Positions 35,301 to 47,399 of a stretch of 64,000 bases of DNA are shown piece by piece. Source of the DNA: Phyllostachys edulis (Eukaryota; Streptophyta; Magnoliopsida; Poales; Poaceae); assembly GCA_036346405.1 (NCBI GenBank), contig CM070559.1, positions 43,093,518-43,157,517 on the forward strand, written 5' to 3'. Made by a program: the position numbers and the translations under genes. The notes under the pieces are model-generated. The model saw only the letters and a list, made by a program, of their open reading frames with translations, did not search any database and had not been told where the DNA came from. Positions within the stretch are counted from its first letter, which is position 1. Every line of letters begins with the position of its first letter.

Positions 35301-35470
35301 ACTCCAAAGTCACTGACCTCCGTGATGACCAGTCGGCCCACATGCATTTTCGATTTTCCTCTGCCATCTCGATTCAGATATCATCTGCGACGTCGGTGGC
35401 CGGCAATTTCGTCATTACCTTTGCCATCTGCGGCGTCGGTTTACATGAAGATTTGCCTCTGCCATCTCGC
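32375..35470 (-). pseudogene. CACTA second gene with Ulp1-like domain (copy B), broken
   Basis: Same gene as at 19024-22065, on the minus strand. Recognisable parts: conserved N-terminal pieces (about 34640-35470), a 34634-34215 exon with PEHKDWLVQMIIEKFEGKLA, a long exon 34150-33410 ending LLRCWTL at a GT donor, then the peptidase part: HxILLVIIPKRNHVIYLD (about 33083-33025, where x is a TAG codon in place of Trp), ELCAIYVCYHM (about 32690-32655) and a C-terminal end at 32375. The catalytic His, Asp and Cys codons are all kept here, unlike in A, but the TAG and other stops break the frame. The start at 35470 is approximate. Confidence 0.72.
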
Positions 35471-36889
35471 TTACTTGCTATATATATAAGTTACATATGC
35501 AATAAATGGATTGCAAGTGTCCCAAATTAACATATACATATGAAGTATCTCCATGTCATTTAAATCGCTAAACATATACCACATGTATATGAATGAAATT
35601 GCATAATTAATTCCGCATAAGGCACGAGGAGGACCAAATTAACATAATCAAATGTAAATCATTCAAGTCATTTAAATTGATTGAAATGCAAAACATGTAC
35701 CACATGTATATGAATGAAATTAGCACAGAGTACAAAAATTTGAAATTAATGTGAGCTCTCATATGGTGAGTTGCACAAGAAACAAACTTGGCCATCTCAA
35801 AGACTAAGGTCTATTCTCTTCATAAATTGGATAAGAAAACTAAAATTCAGATTTTGAGCTCTATCCAAAGCTTAACTAGACTGACATAACAATCACATGT
35901 ACAACAATCTCTTATGATCTTTGTATAGATAGAAACTAGTGATACAAATCTTTTGCATAAATAGAACCCGATCCCATCTTTGCCCGAGCCTACTTCATTG
36001 AGCCCGACACACTGAAGTGTACGATTTGCTTCATGCCGTGGAGGATTGGCATGAAGCAAACGTACACTCAAGTGTGTTAGGATCGACGAAGTAGACTGTG
36101 TTTCACCTGAATGTTTAGGATGAACGCCCAAGGAGCGAGCTAGCTAGCTGAATTCAGGCCTCGAGTTAGCTCCTATTCTAACACCCGTAACATTCCAGCA
36201 TATTTAAATGACCAAATTATCATATACATATGAAATTTCTCCATGCCATTTAAAAAGAAGAATATGCTCAACATATTCATTATAAGAACATCTAAAAACA
36301 GCATGAAGCTAAGCAAATAAGATTGCTCAATTGCTCTCAGTTGACTAATTGCATAAGACATAGTCTTTGCAATCTCAGTCCTTTGTCAAAATTTCTTCAC
36401 CAATCAATTTTGATAATTACAAAACAGATCTTGAGCTCAAACTACAACTTTCTCATATGTCAAGTTATCTCAGAGTAGCAGTTAAACTTTCACCAACAGA
36501 CACAATTTAACTATCTTAGTGAAATCAAATCACAAAAACAGCACATAAAGCATTTTGTAAACAGAACATCTGATCATCTGCCTTCAAGATAATTCACAAA
36601 TTTATATCAACAATAAGCCTAATTGATAGATTGAGAATAGAAATGCAAATATCTCACGTAAGATCAATCGGATCACGTAAAAATACAAGTGTAATATTAA
36701 TTCACTTATAATCGAAAATGTAAAGTATAAAGGCTACTAATTATAATGACCATTTAAAGCAATATGACAATATGATTAAGCTCAAGTCTGTTTCTAATTA
36801 TCTATTTGATTTCAGATTTTGACTATCATCATAGAGCATCAACAGAACCCATCACAGAGCAAGGGAGGGAGCAGGATAGAGCGAGTAGA
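35471..36889. other. Intron-like AT-rich stretch of CACTA B second gene
   Basis: Corresponds to 18070-19020 of element A by position. Contains two diverged copies of 'accacatgtatatgaatgaaatt' (about 35579 and 35699) and an imperfect inverted repeat near 36000-36080. No coding evidence. Confidence 0.45.
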
Positions 36890-37240
36890 GTGGTATACCA
36901 GAGGAGGTGCGAGGGAGTACCGGAGGAGGCGCTGGAGCCGGCGCGAGGAGGGAGCCGGTGATAGGCTGGAGAGGAGGATGGTCATGCTCGCTCGGCCGAG
37001 TCGGAGCAGAAGGCGGCGGTCGCTCGGCCGAGTCGAGGAGGCCGCGCCGAGGAGGGGAGGCGGCCGGGCGCCGGGCCGAGTCGGAGTGGGGGGGCGGCCG
37101 TCGGCTTGGCCGAGTCTCGAGTAGGAGGCGGTCGGTCGTCGGGCTGGAGTCGGAGCAGGGAGGCGGCGAGCCCTAGAGGAGGCGAATGAGCACGCGAGAG
37201 CTTAAGGGGCGCAGGAGTAGTGGAAGTGACGAGCAAGAGT
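36890..37240 (-). other. GC-rich leader zone of CACTA B second gene
   Basis: GC-rich, with repeated 'ctcggccgagtcgg' motifs at about 36990, 37025 and 37075. Equivalent to 17755-18070 in element A; open frames here are compositional. Confidence 0.5.
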
Positions 37241-37274
37241 AAAAATCCTAGCAGTTCCCTCCTTATAAAAAGCC

Positions 37275-37434
37275 TATCACAAACGGTTCTGTTATAGAAC
37301 CGTTTGTGATAAGGAATCACAGACTGTTCTTAATAAGAACCATCTATGATATGGGCGTATCACAGACGGTTTTTATTAAGAACCGTCTGTGATTTCTTAT
37401 CACAGACGGTTCTATAACAGAACAATTTGTGATA
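37275..37434. repeat. 160-bp internal palindrome between the two genes of CACTA B
   Basis: Starts TATCACAAACGG and ends in its near complement; each arm again contains two inverted motif pairs. Same length, place and structure as 17560-17719 in element A although the base sequence has diverged. Confidence 0.88.
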
Positions 37435-37813
37435 GCCTGAAAAACCTGGTGACAATCTGTGATATCCTGACAAAACCTGATGACAAGTGATTATCAAGTC
37501 CATATGAACCTGGTGACAAGTATGATGGCAATCATGACAAGTCCATATGAACCTGGTGATAAGTATGATGACAAGTTCATAACACATTTGACTTCAAAAA
37601 TTCATATCTAATTCAACTCAACTCTAAATCAAGTGAAACTAATTTTAATACTCCACATTACAATGAACGTCCACATTGACATCAATACCAAAGATGACAA
37701 GTCCATAACACATTAACACATGATAATTTCACGTTGACATTAAAATATATGAGAGATCACAAGTCCATAACACATGATGTTATGGAATACATTAATTACA
37801 ACGGAGTAAATTC
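37435..37813. other. Spacer after the transposase gene of CACTA B
   Basis: AT-rich with several copies of 'catatgaacctggtga-aagt' (about 37500-37565) and 'caagtccataacacat' (about 37698-37775), the counterpart of the direct-repeat spacer at 17078-17400. Confidence 0.5.
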
Positions 37814-40800
37814 TTAATTAAAATATAGCCCTTCATGATGATCGATGCGCATATTGCTAGCTTCCTCACTGGGTTCTTCCTCGAGCCTAATGCCGTTTCC
37901 GAAAGGGGGCAACTCGTTAAATTGATTGTATTCTTTCTCGTCCACTACATTCTCAACTTCGACAATCATCCTTTTTCCATGAAGAATTACGTGATGCTTC
38001 TTATTTGTCGGGTCGGTTACATAGAAGATTTGAACAACGTGGTTAGCCAGTACGAATGGTTCATCTTTGTGTCCGACATGTTCGAGGTCCACGGTAGTGA
38101 CGCCGTACTTGTCGACCTTCACCTGTGGGAGATGGACCCAATGGCACCGAAATAGGGGGATCTTGAAAAGCACGTAGTCGAGCTCCCATATCTCCTCTAT
38201 TTGACCATAGTAGGAGCTCCTCAGCCGATTGGTACAGAATGCATCTATGCGGACACCGCTGTTCTGGACTATGCTCTTCCTATCCTGAGCTGCCGTATAA
38301 AATGTGTACCCATTTATGTCGTATCCTTACCATGTGGCAATTGTAAATTGTGGCCCTTGTGCCAACCATAGCAGCGTATCATCACTTAATGACCTCCTAG
38401 TGATTCGCACCTTTAACCATTCGTTGAACCGACAGTTGTGCTCTCTCGTGATCCAAACCTCCGACCGGTCTGGATTTTGTTGGCGTACCATGTCTTTGTG
38501 CTCGTCGATGTACAGGGACACTTGGGTCATGTGTTGCAAGACTGTGAAATGGGCTTGAGCGTACGTATCCAGATCGGGAATGATTGATTTCCTTCCGATG
38601 GTCCCGATACCATCCAGTCTCCTCTCGTGGCGAGATAGAGGCACACCCATCGGTTCCACCTGAGCCATGTAGTCGACGCAGAACTCAATGACCTCTTTGG
38701 TTACATAACCTTCAATGATGCTGCCCTCCGGTCGAGATCGATTCTGTACGTAGGACTTGAGAATTCCCATGTACCTCTCGAACGGGTGCATATGACGTAG
38801 GAACACAGGGCCGCAAATCTTTATCTCTTTCACAAGGTGAACAGTAAGATGGACCATGATATCGAAAAATAATGGAGGGAAATACATCTCAAGATGACAT
38901 AGAATCGTCACCACCTCGGCCTGCAGAGCATCTAGTCCTTGGGGATCGATGACATTTTAAGCAATTGAGTTGAAGAAATAACACAGCCATAAGATTGCCA
39001 CTTGGATCTTGTTTGGCAAGATACTCCTAATTGCAATGGGAAACATTTGTGTCATCAGCACATGATAATCATGAGACTTCATACCAATTAATTTTAAATC
39101 TTGCATAGAAACAAGTTTCTTAATGTTAGCGGAGTAATCAGACGGGACTTTCACACCATGCAAGCTCTTGCACAGTTCATTTCTCTTGGCCTTGGACAGA
39201 GTGTAGCAAGCTGGGGGAAGGTACGTTCGTCCTGTATTGGTCCCTTTCGGTGCTAACTCGGTCCTTATGTTCATATCAACCAAGTCACGCCGTGCGTTTA
39301 CACCATCCTTTATTTTGCCACTAATGTTCAGTAAGATACCAATCAAGCAATCACATACATTCTTCTCTACGTGCATGACGTCGATGCAGTGGCGAACTTC
39401 TAAGTGCTCCCAATAAGGCAAGTCCCAAAAAAATTGACCGCTTCTTCCAGATGTTCTTCTGACGGATTCTTAATTTACGTCCCTTCCCAAGCACAACATC
39501 GATATCCTTAACCATATCATAGACCTCTTTCCCTCTAAAAGCCCTTGAAGCTGAACTGTCCTCCTTATTTCCGTCGAATTGTTTCTTCATCTTGCGGTAT
39601 GGGTGACTCTGGAAGGAACCTATGGTGACGATATACATAGTTTTCTTGTGAGTTGTGCGACCATACACTCTCCGTAGCATCTAAGCAAAGGAGCATGTGC
39701 TTTGGCTCCTTTTGTACCGAGGTCTGACGCCAGTTACCAAGGGCGAAAAAATCATTGATGATGCGTAACAACATGGCGCGTAAAGTGAAGTTCTCTCGTT
39801 TATACGCATCCCATACCTGCACCCTTCGCTCCACAAAGTCACAAGATCTTCCAAAGAATAGTGCTAGGTACACATCAATATCATTCCCGGGTTGCTTCAG
39901 CCCTTGGATAAGTAGTGACATCAAAATGTACTTCCGCTTCATATACAGCCAAGGAGGAAGATTGTACATACATAGATTCACAGGCCAGGTGCTATGTCGG
40001 CTGCTCATGTTACTAAAAGGATTCATTCCATCCGTACTCAACCTTAACCTTATGTTCCTCGGTTCCACACCGAACTCTTCGAAGATCCGATCGAAGTTTC
40101 TCCACTGGGCAGAATCAGCAGGGTGTCATAACTTTCCATTTTTCTTACACTCCTCCGAGTGCCAACGCACTAATCTTGCCTCCTTTGAGTTCGCAAATAA
40201 ACGCTTCAAACGTGGGATCACAGGCAGATACCACAACATCTTAGCAGGAGGTCCTTGCTTCACCTTAGTAGTATTCTAACGTTTGTATCAGGATGCTTTG
40301 CACACGGGACATACATGCATGTCTGCATACTCTTTACGGTAGAGAACACAATCGTTCGGACATGCATGTATTCTTTCTACTTCCATTCCCAATGGACAAA
40401 GAACCTTCTTTGCTTGGTAGGTGGTGCTGGGCAACACGTTTCCCTCTGGAAGGATGTCTGCTAGGAGACCTAACAACGCCGTGAAACTCTTGTCGGACCA
40501 ACCATTGCTTGCCTTCAATTTAAGCAGTTCAATCACGGTTGACACCTTGTGTATTCCGGCTTGCAGCTAGGGAACAAAGGTCTCACCGAGTCCTCCATTA
40601 AGCCCTCGAATTTACAAAACTCTCTCTCATTGTAGTTCTCTTCTGCATCGTGTTGCATCTGATCCAGTTTATCATCATGCAACCTATCCTCATCAAAAGC
40701 ACAGCCACATCCAGCACATTGTTGACTTCCGTGGCAATGTCGTCATTATTAACTTCTGGTATAATCTACTCTTCACCGTGACTGGCCCAACATGTATACC

Positions 40801-41008
40801 CTTTTTTGAAACCCCTTCGAATCAAGTGTGCTTCGATCTGCGCCGAGTTGTTAAACATCTTCAGATTACCGCAATCAATATATGGACAATACATAAAATT
40901 TATCCCCTTCTTCAACATATCCTGCTCGGCGGCTCTTCTAAAAGCAACCACGCCATTAATGTACTCTTGACTCACACGGTTCACACCGTACATCCAGTTT
41001 CGGTCCAT
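37814..41008 (-). pseudogene. CACTA TnpD-type transposase (copy B), broken
   Basis: Starts at 41008 with MDRNWMYGVNRVS and an intact Transpos_assoc-like domain (IDCGNLKMFNN, IRRGFKKGYTCW). Further pieces: LLKLKASNGWSDKSF and CPNDCVLYRKEYADMHVCPVC (40545-40288), the TNP2-type core (about 40068-39351, with STDGMNPFSNMSS), a piece at 39421-38957, a DUF4218-type region (38914-38327, with HMHPFERYMGILKSYVQNR) and a DUF4216-type end (38173-37814, with HKDEPFVLANHV). Frame changes and stops separate these pieces (for example near 40130 and 39700). Better preserved than copy A at the N-terminus, but not able to give full-length transposase. Confidence 0.85.
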
Positions 41009-41069
41009 CTACGCTACGCATGTAACAAATTAGTATCAAATTAGATTAATAAACCGCAAGTACGTACTC

Positions 41070-41868
41070 TTCCTATTTACCAAACATACTTAAATTGATT
41101 AGCGATTAATTTATAGCAAACATAAAGGGTTATAGATCGTTATCCTCGGAGCTCACGAAGAAAATATCAAATATCTCTCGAGAATCCTCTCCTTCTCCTC
41201 CCTTCCCTCTTTGTCGGCGGCACAATGGGCTTCCTATTTACCAAATATACTTAAATTGATTAGCGATTAATTTATAGCAAACATAAAGGGTTATAGATCA
41301 TTACCCTCGGAGCTCACGATGAAAATACCTAATATCTCTCGAGAATCCTCGCCTTCTCCTCCCTTCCCTCTTTGTTGGCGGCGCAATGGGCTTCCTATTT
41401 ACCAAACATACTTAAATTGATTAGCGATTAATTTATAGCAACATAAGAGCATCTCCAGTGTATTGAACCGATGCCGATTCAAAGAGATGCCACGTAAGCA
41501 TTCAAAGAACTAGTCATTTCCCCCTCCCCCCCAATGTATTGATCCGATTCTTACTCTTAAGTGGGACTGACATCTTATTTAAAAAAAATCAGAAAAGAAA
41601 TAAAATATCTCTCAACCACTCTCTCTCTCCATTTCCTTCCCCCTCACAGAACTTAATGCGCGCATATGCTAACCACCCAATGAAAAATATTATTCTATTC
41701 ACTTGCATCTGGCTAATTAAGCACGTACATTACAGATGCTCTAAAGGGTTATAGATTGTTACCACGAAAATACCAAACCTCTCGAGAATCCTCTCCTTCA
41801 ACTCCCTTTCTCCTCCCTTTATCCTCTCCTTCTCCTCCCATCCCTCTCTGTCGGCGGCGCAGTGGGCA
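41070..41868 (-). repeat. Three tandem copies of a 161-bp leader unit of the TnpD gene
   Basis: Copies begin at 41070, 41231 and 41392 with TTCCTATTTACCAAA. The third is lengthened by a MITE at 41447-41741. Element A has one copy (13660-13840). Confidence 0.88.
41447..41741. mobile_element. Tourist-like (PIF/Harbinger) MITE, 295 bp
   Basis: Ends are GAGCATCTCCAG and, inverted, GAGCATCTGTAA; the flanks are TAA on both sides (41444-41446 and 41742-41744). The two neighbouring tandem units carry the uninterrupted site CATAAAGGGTT, which shows exactly what was inserted. TAA duplications and size fit Tourist MITEs. No coding capacity. Confidence 0.88.
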
Positions 41869-41934
41869 AACACCTGGGTGGCGGCTCAAATGGGAATGGG
41901 CAGGGGGTTTGGTCCAGGAATTTATAGCGCGGGG

Positions 41935-42394
41935 ATATCACAGACGGTTCTTATTATGAACCGTCTGTGATATACAACTACCACCGACGGTTTTTCAATA
42001 GAATCTATGCAGTGATAGTTCACGATTTCGATGCTGTGTTGACAACCATCTCGTGATACGAAGACTATCACCGACGGTTTTCAATAGAACCGCTCGTGAT
42101 AGTTCATAAACGATACGTGTTGACAACCGCCTGCGTGGTACGAGAGATTATCACGCATTTGTTATTTAATAGAACCATCGTGATAGTTCATAAACGAGCT
42201 ATTAATAAACCATTCAGGACATATGCCTATCACGTATGGTTATTAATAAGAACCGCTCTGTGATAGGTCGGCACTGCCCCGACAGATTTCAACACGACGG
42301 TTCATTTTAAACCGTCTGTGATAATTTCATCACAGACGGTTCCAAAGGAATCGTCTATAATGAGGCGTCTTCTATAGCTTGTTTTGTAGTAGTG
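41935..42394. repeat. 5' subterminal repeats and terminus of CACTA B
   Basis: ATCACAGACGGTTCTTATTA-type motifs in both orientations, many with small insertions, ending in TTTTGTAGTAGTG at 42394. Confidence 0.88.
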
Positions 42395-42700
42395 CAAGTA
42401 AGTGCACTATGTCGAGAGACTCCATATAAAATTTCATAATTTTTGGAACTCGTTTGCTATATTTAAAAATTCCTACAAATAGAGCCGAGGTTTAAACCCT
42501 AATTTTGGTCGAACCCTAACTGCGGACACATGGCGGGCTGGATGCGTCACCGCAAGGCGTCCATGCGGAGAGGGCGATGTGGCGGTCGGGGAGTTGCTGT
42601 CGCATAGTGGTCGTATGTTATATGGCTATATTTACAAAAAAAACTTTCGGAGTCCGTCATTCCTATAAATACGCGTTCAAAAGTTGCCAGCCAAAAATTC
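42395..42700 (-). repeat. Inverted relative of the PMD-region leader (23600-23960)
   Basis: Read on the minus strand it parallels 23620-23960: a coding-like piece (NFW at 42700, then FFCKYS, ATPRPPH), 'gtccgcagttagggtt', 'tttgtaggaattttt', 'atatagcaaac' and 'atgaaattttatatggag'. It is cut at 42394 by CACTA B, so only the leading part is present. Confidence 0.75.
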
Positions 42701-43548
42701 ACATGATAAGCACAATAAGCGGCGTTTACGCGCCGTACTTTACGTATATATGCATAATCATCTCGGTCCCCATCATGCACGGGACCAAAGATCCCACTGG
42801 AAGCTGGCTCGAGGCCGAGGGTACGTATGTGCACCAACTTCTTGTTCCCTGGCCCACGCATCTATCAAATCGCAACGCCAATGATGAGCACACGTCCTTG
42901 GTTAGCTAAGCTTAGCTAGCTAGGTCCAGCGAAAAGACGACCTCCGAACCAATGTGCATGCTAATTAACGTAGCTCTCATCTTCCAGTCTAACTCTATGC
43001 ATATATACATGCACCCAACACAACAGCTTCACGCGTGCATATATATACTCTGCTACCCTGTGCAATGGAGTGCCTCGTTAATAATCCTCCACTCTAACAA
43101 AAGAAAGAATATCGTTTTGGGATACATGCGATCAAAAACTTTTGAAACTTTGGCTACTAAGATTGGATACATGAAAATCATATGGGTATATTTGCCTCAA
43201 AAAATACTTTCATAATATTATAATTTTATTGTTTTTAATAAATATATCTATATATCTACAAACAACCGGTGATATTCAGGATACATCCTCAATTTTAGAG
43301 GTCTAGAAAACCCCACAATAATCGTTAAGTCAGATAAACAAATTTCCTAGAAATTCTCTCATTAATCTAGAGAAAAAAAAGATCTATACCACTGTCGGTG
43401 CACAAGACTCATGGCCTTCTATCGAACTTATCAAAATAATCAAGGGGATAATAACACGCCCAAATACTTTATTATCGTGAGACAATGAATTTATAAGAGG
43501 TGTGAAAAAGTGTGTTCTACCGTCGTTGTCTGTGGAGACACGAAGGCC

Positions 43549-43634
<86 letters not shown>

Positions 43635-44565
43635 GTGACAATTAATACTGGAAAATACATCTCCTTCTTCATGCCAGAACAACAGGTAGAACGTGAACGA
43701 CGTGAGGCCAGGAGCAAGCAACACGTGTGGAGCAGGAGCGGCGCAACAATGAGTTACTTGTGGACAAACAGGAGGCAGTGGAGGAGGCCCACCAATAGTA
43801 CCGTTCCAGCTTGCAGCTTGCAGGGAACGTCCAGGAGGACCAACACCAACACCAACGACGATCACCAGCAGTCGCCGACCACGCCTCAAGCCCTCTCGCG
43901 AGCATCGATAAGAGATTTAAATATTGTACCTTTTCCCTTGTAGGAAGAAAGTCCGGTGGATCGTGTTCGCATATTGGCAAGTGCTATTGCCAATGGTCGG
44001 GAAGGTGTAAACAATGAACATGATATATTGATTGTTTGTTCGTTGGCTGTTGATCTCCAAGAGGCTATTGCAAAAGTCCAAAGCACTTGTCAATTTTGGT
44101 GGAGCTAGATTATAACAGTGCATATTAATTGTATATAGATATTTGCAACGGTTACAACCGTAACAAATACAACTATATTTTTAAAGAAATTAGAGATATA
44201 TAACTAATACAATATGGTGCAATATCTAGTCGCATAACTGTGCGGGAAATCCCACTAGTTACAATAAAAATAGAGTTTAAAGTAGTCTTTTAGGGACAGA
44301 ATCGATGTCAAAAACGATTTTTTTTGACCGGATGGGGTATGTTTTTGCTCGAGAGCACTAAAAATAAAATACAAAGTAGTGATTAATTTTAAACGGCCAA
44401 CTACTAGTGTTCAAGTTCCACGTGCGACCGGCCGCGCATGGGTTGCATGTTACGACGGATCGGCACATGCATGTACTGCACGTAGGCTAGCTCGTATCTG
44501 CCCGCGCATGTGCTGGCTTGCCTGCCATGGCAAAGGCGATTGCTTAATATAACGCGCCGGCCGGC
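42701..44565. other. Intergenic DNA with a long (TA)n run, no supported gene
   Basis: Includes promoter-like AT-rich DNA (42910-43260) and a Gln/Glu-rich coding-like stretch (43667-43920) without an intact frame; it may derive from a retroelement. No terminal repeats recognised. Confidence 0.4.
43554..43631. repeat. (TA)n microsatellite, about 39 units
   Basis: Uninterrupted alternating T and A for 78 bases. The tyrosine-isoleucine frames across it are artefacts. Confidence 0.97.
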
Positions 44566-45186
44566 GGTGCATGTAGAGGTGGGAATTGGGCCGTGCCGTG
44601 CGCTCATCGTGCTTCGGGCTGCATCGTGTCATGCCGGCTCGGTCCAGTCACCCCGCCGTGCCGTGCCGTGTCGGTCCACCTCGTATTCGGTCAGGCCCAG
44701 GCACGGCCCAAAGCCCGTCGTGCCAGGGTCGTGCCGTGCCAGCCCAAGCTCAGCCCTAAGTAACTATTGGCGGCGGAGGCGGAGGCGGCGATGGCGGCGG
44801 CGATCGTCATCTTCATTCCTTTCACGCGGTCGTGCCCGCCTCATTAAAAACCTAGTTAAAATTGAATTAATTGCGTACAAACATGGGCACAAAAATATTT
44901 CGGGGAAAAAGTGAAATTTTCTTGATATTTTACAGATACAATGTTATCGCCTCGTTAAAAACCTTACGCCCAGTGGGGTTCCCGAGTAAGGAAAAGAGTA
45001 CAAGAACAACATGTGTACATATTAACTACTCATCAATGTCGAGATCGCTCATGCGATCGAGGTCACAGACGCCGCACGATCTCAAGATCCTCCGCTTGAT
45101 GTTTGTTGCGCTCTTTAGCCAATTCCCAATCCTTGGCGCATGTGATTGCCTCCACCATCTTAGGCGTGAGGGATGATCTTCTTTCT

Positions 45187-47368
45187 TCAATTATTCTCCT
45201 GCCATGTCAACGTTGCTTCAAGATACATCGACACCGCACCAATGTAACATCCGTGCGAAATGTGATAGCACAGAAATATCCGCTTGTTGTTCTTCCACCA
45301 CTGAGCAAGTTTATCTTTCCACCGAAAGATCAGATCGATGTTTGCAAAATCATGCTCTAGGTAATGGTTTAGCTCGAGACGTAATTCCACGAGGGGCCGC
45401 TCGAGACCGAGAGGACGAAGAACTGGACTTGCCCTTTAGCTTCTTCCACAAGTGGGATGTCAAGCTTTTCTTTCCTTGTTGCGTCTCACAGGCGGTCTCG
45501 ATCTCACGCTACTACCGAACTTGTCATGATACATGCGAAAACACGAAAAAGCTCCTCTTTGACATATGCAAAAGCTTCCGAGTAATCAAGACCAAGGCAT
45601 TCACCTATTCCTCCATACCCATCTCGCAAACCCGCAACTTTTTTGTAGGATCGAAAATAATAGCAAAACAATACACATGTGAAATAGAACTAAAATATTT
45701 AATAAACTTTTCCTCCATTAGTGCAACAAAGATGACCTAAAATGGAATCCTTCCTAGATTTGGCAATCTTGTCTCGCAATTAACCAAATATATTCTATAA
45801 CTAAGCAAGAGGTAGGGTAATAAACACCAGATAACATTTTTGTTGCTCTATAAAAGGTTGTAAAACCGTTTAAAATGACCAAAGAATCCGCCAATCTGAA
45901 TTGGTAACTATCAATTCATTGTTTTGAGCGTTAGCATTGACAAAACAGATATAACATATTCGCATTCTTGTAACTTCTTTAACATGATGTAGGTTGAGTT
46001 CCACCTCACCTTCATGTCAAGACCGAATTTTCTTGGTTCCTTCCCATTGGTCGCTAAAGATTCCGCGAACTCCGGCCGCCACTTGTGGGGAATTTGTGAG
46101 GTAGCGAATGGCGTCATGGATATCGCTCAAATATCCGCCAATCGCTTGCATACCGCCTTGAACAACAAGGTTTAAGATATGGCATACGATCTCGTGGAGA
46201 ACATAACCACCAATATACGTCTGCAATCTTGGGGTGAGGATGTTCATAGCAGTCGTGTTCGCTGATGCGTTATCAAGAGTGATAGAAGCAATCTTATTAT
46301 CTATCTTAAAATCATCAAGTACGTATAGTATACGCTCAGCAATGGCCTCTCCCGTGTGTGATTCGTTAATTGGTTTAAACCCTATGACTCTCTTGTTTAG
46401 TTTGTAATTGTCGTCTAAATAATGGGCTACAACACTAAGGTAGGCACTTCTCTGGTGTGATGATGTCCAAATGTCTCGGGTTATAGCAAAAGAGAACCGA
46501 ACTTGTAGAAATTGTTCTTTAGCTCGCTAGTTCCTTATGGTATAGCCGTAAAATATCGGATGTAGTGGTTCTCCTACTAACATGTTGGTACTGTGGGCAA
46601 AAGCCGCGTTGGATCATTTTTTCGAATGTGCGGCTTTCACCCATCCTAATCGGTTGATCTTCCGCAACAATATATCTAGCTATTTCCTCACGCGTAAAGC
46701 GGGTTGTATACCCAAGTACTTACAGAGCCATCGGCCTCAAGTTTAGCTGCGTTTGTACTCCTCCCCGGCTTTGCGCCCGATCTTGCGCAAGCATGCCTTG
46801 TAGTGCGGGTTCAAGTGCCTGTCCTGCGGCATTTGCTGGCAGATAATTTAGCTTGGCAATAATTATATGTTGCGATATCTACCGCTTGGCCATCATGGAT
46901 TTCTGGCTCCGTGTCATGTGCTTCGACAATTAAGCCCTTCGTCCGCACTCGCCAATGTTGCCGCCTCAGGACGCGGGAGAACTCGAGTCCCCATTGGCTC
47001 CGGACCGCCTGTACTCCTCGTAGCCCTCCGCATCAGCCCATATGACGGTCACCCATGCCGTAGTCTCCCATGCTTGGCGAGAGCTGGCGAGCATCAACGG
47101 GAGTCGGAGCCGGAGGAGGACTAGGGGAGCGACGGCGAGAGCTTACACTAAGTCGCCCTGCTGTCCTTTTCGTGCTCCGACTCCTCGGTAGCATACCGCT
47201 CGGGAGCTCCTTGGTGCTCCGACTCCTTGGCAGCATAATGGATGGATGGTGAATAAATGGAGAGAGCAGATGGCTATTGAAGAAATGAGAAGAGTAATGA
47301 ATGATGAAGAAATAAGCTGAGATGAGAATGGATGAATCAATGAGAAATGAGCTTCGTTTTATAGACAC
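45187..47368 (-). pseudogene. hAT (RICESLEEPER-like) transposase, broken
   Basis: Minus-strand pieces in family order: an N-terminal stretch from the Met at about 47368 with repeated MLPRSRSTK, a piece near 46460 with ITRDIWTSSHQRSAYLSVVA, then IDNKIASITLDNASANTTAM (about 46300-46245), HEIVCHILNLVVQ (about 46190), GLDMKVRWNSTYIMLKKL (about 46020-45965), and near the end the dimerisation-type segment ELNHYLEHDF and KLAQWWKNN (about 45380-45290). The motifs DNASAN, CHILNLVV and RWNSTY are typical of plant hAT transposases. Frameshifts and stops separate pieces and 45400-45900 is poorly recognisable. A BED zinc finger at the N-terminus was not clearly seen. Confidence 0.82.
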
Positions 47369-47399
47369 CCGAGAGAAAAAAACCCGAGAGCCGTTGCTT

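Larger units (their letters stand above)
31959..42394 (-). mobile_element. CACTA transposon 'B', about 10.4 kb, two-gene type, one end damaged
   Basis: Read on the minus strand it begins at 42394 with CACTACTACAAAACAAGC, matching the start of element A. Next come subterminal repeats, a triplicated leader unit, the TnpD gene, a 160-bp palindrome, a GC-rich zone, and the Ulp1-type gene. The 3' end at 31959 has subterminal repeats but no CACTA terminus; it joins directly to the truncated right LTR. No target duplication can be shown. Both genes are broken. Confidence 0.87.

Noticed and set aside
43491..43980. Tyr/Ile-rich frames and the following 143-codon frame
   Set aside because: The first part is translated (TA)n; the rest shifts between frames and shows only a vague Gln/Glu-rich pattern.
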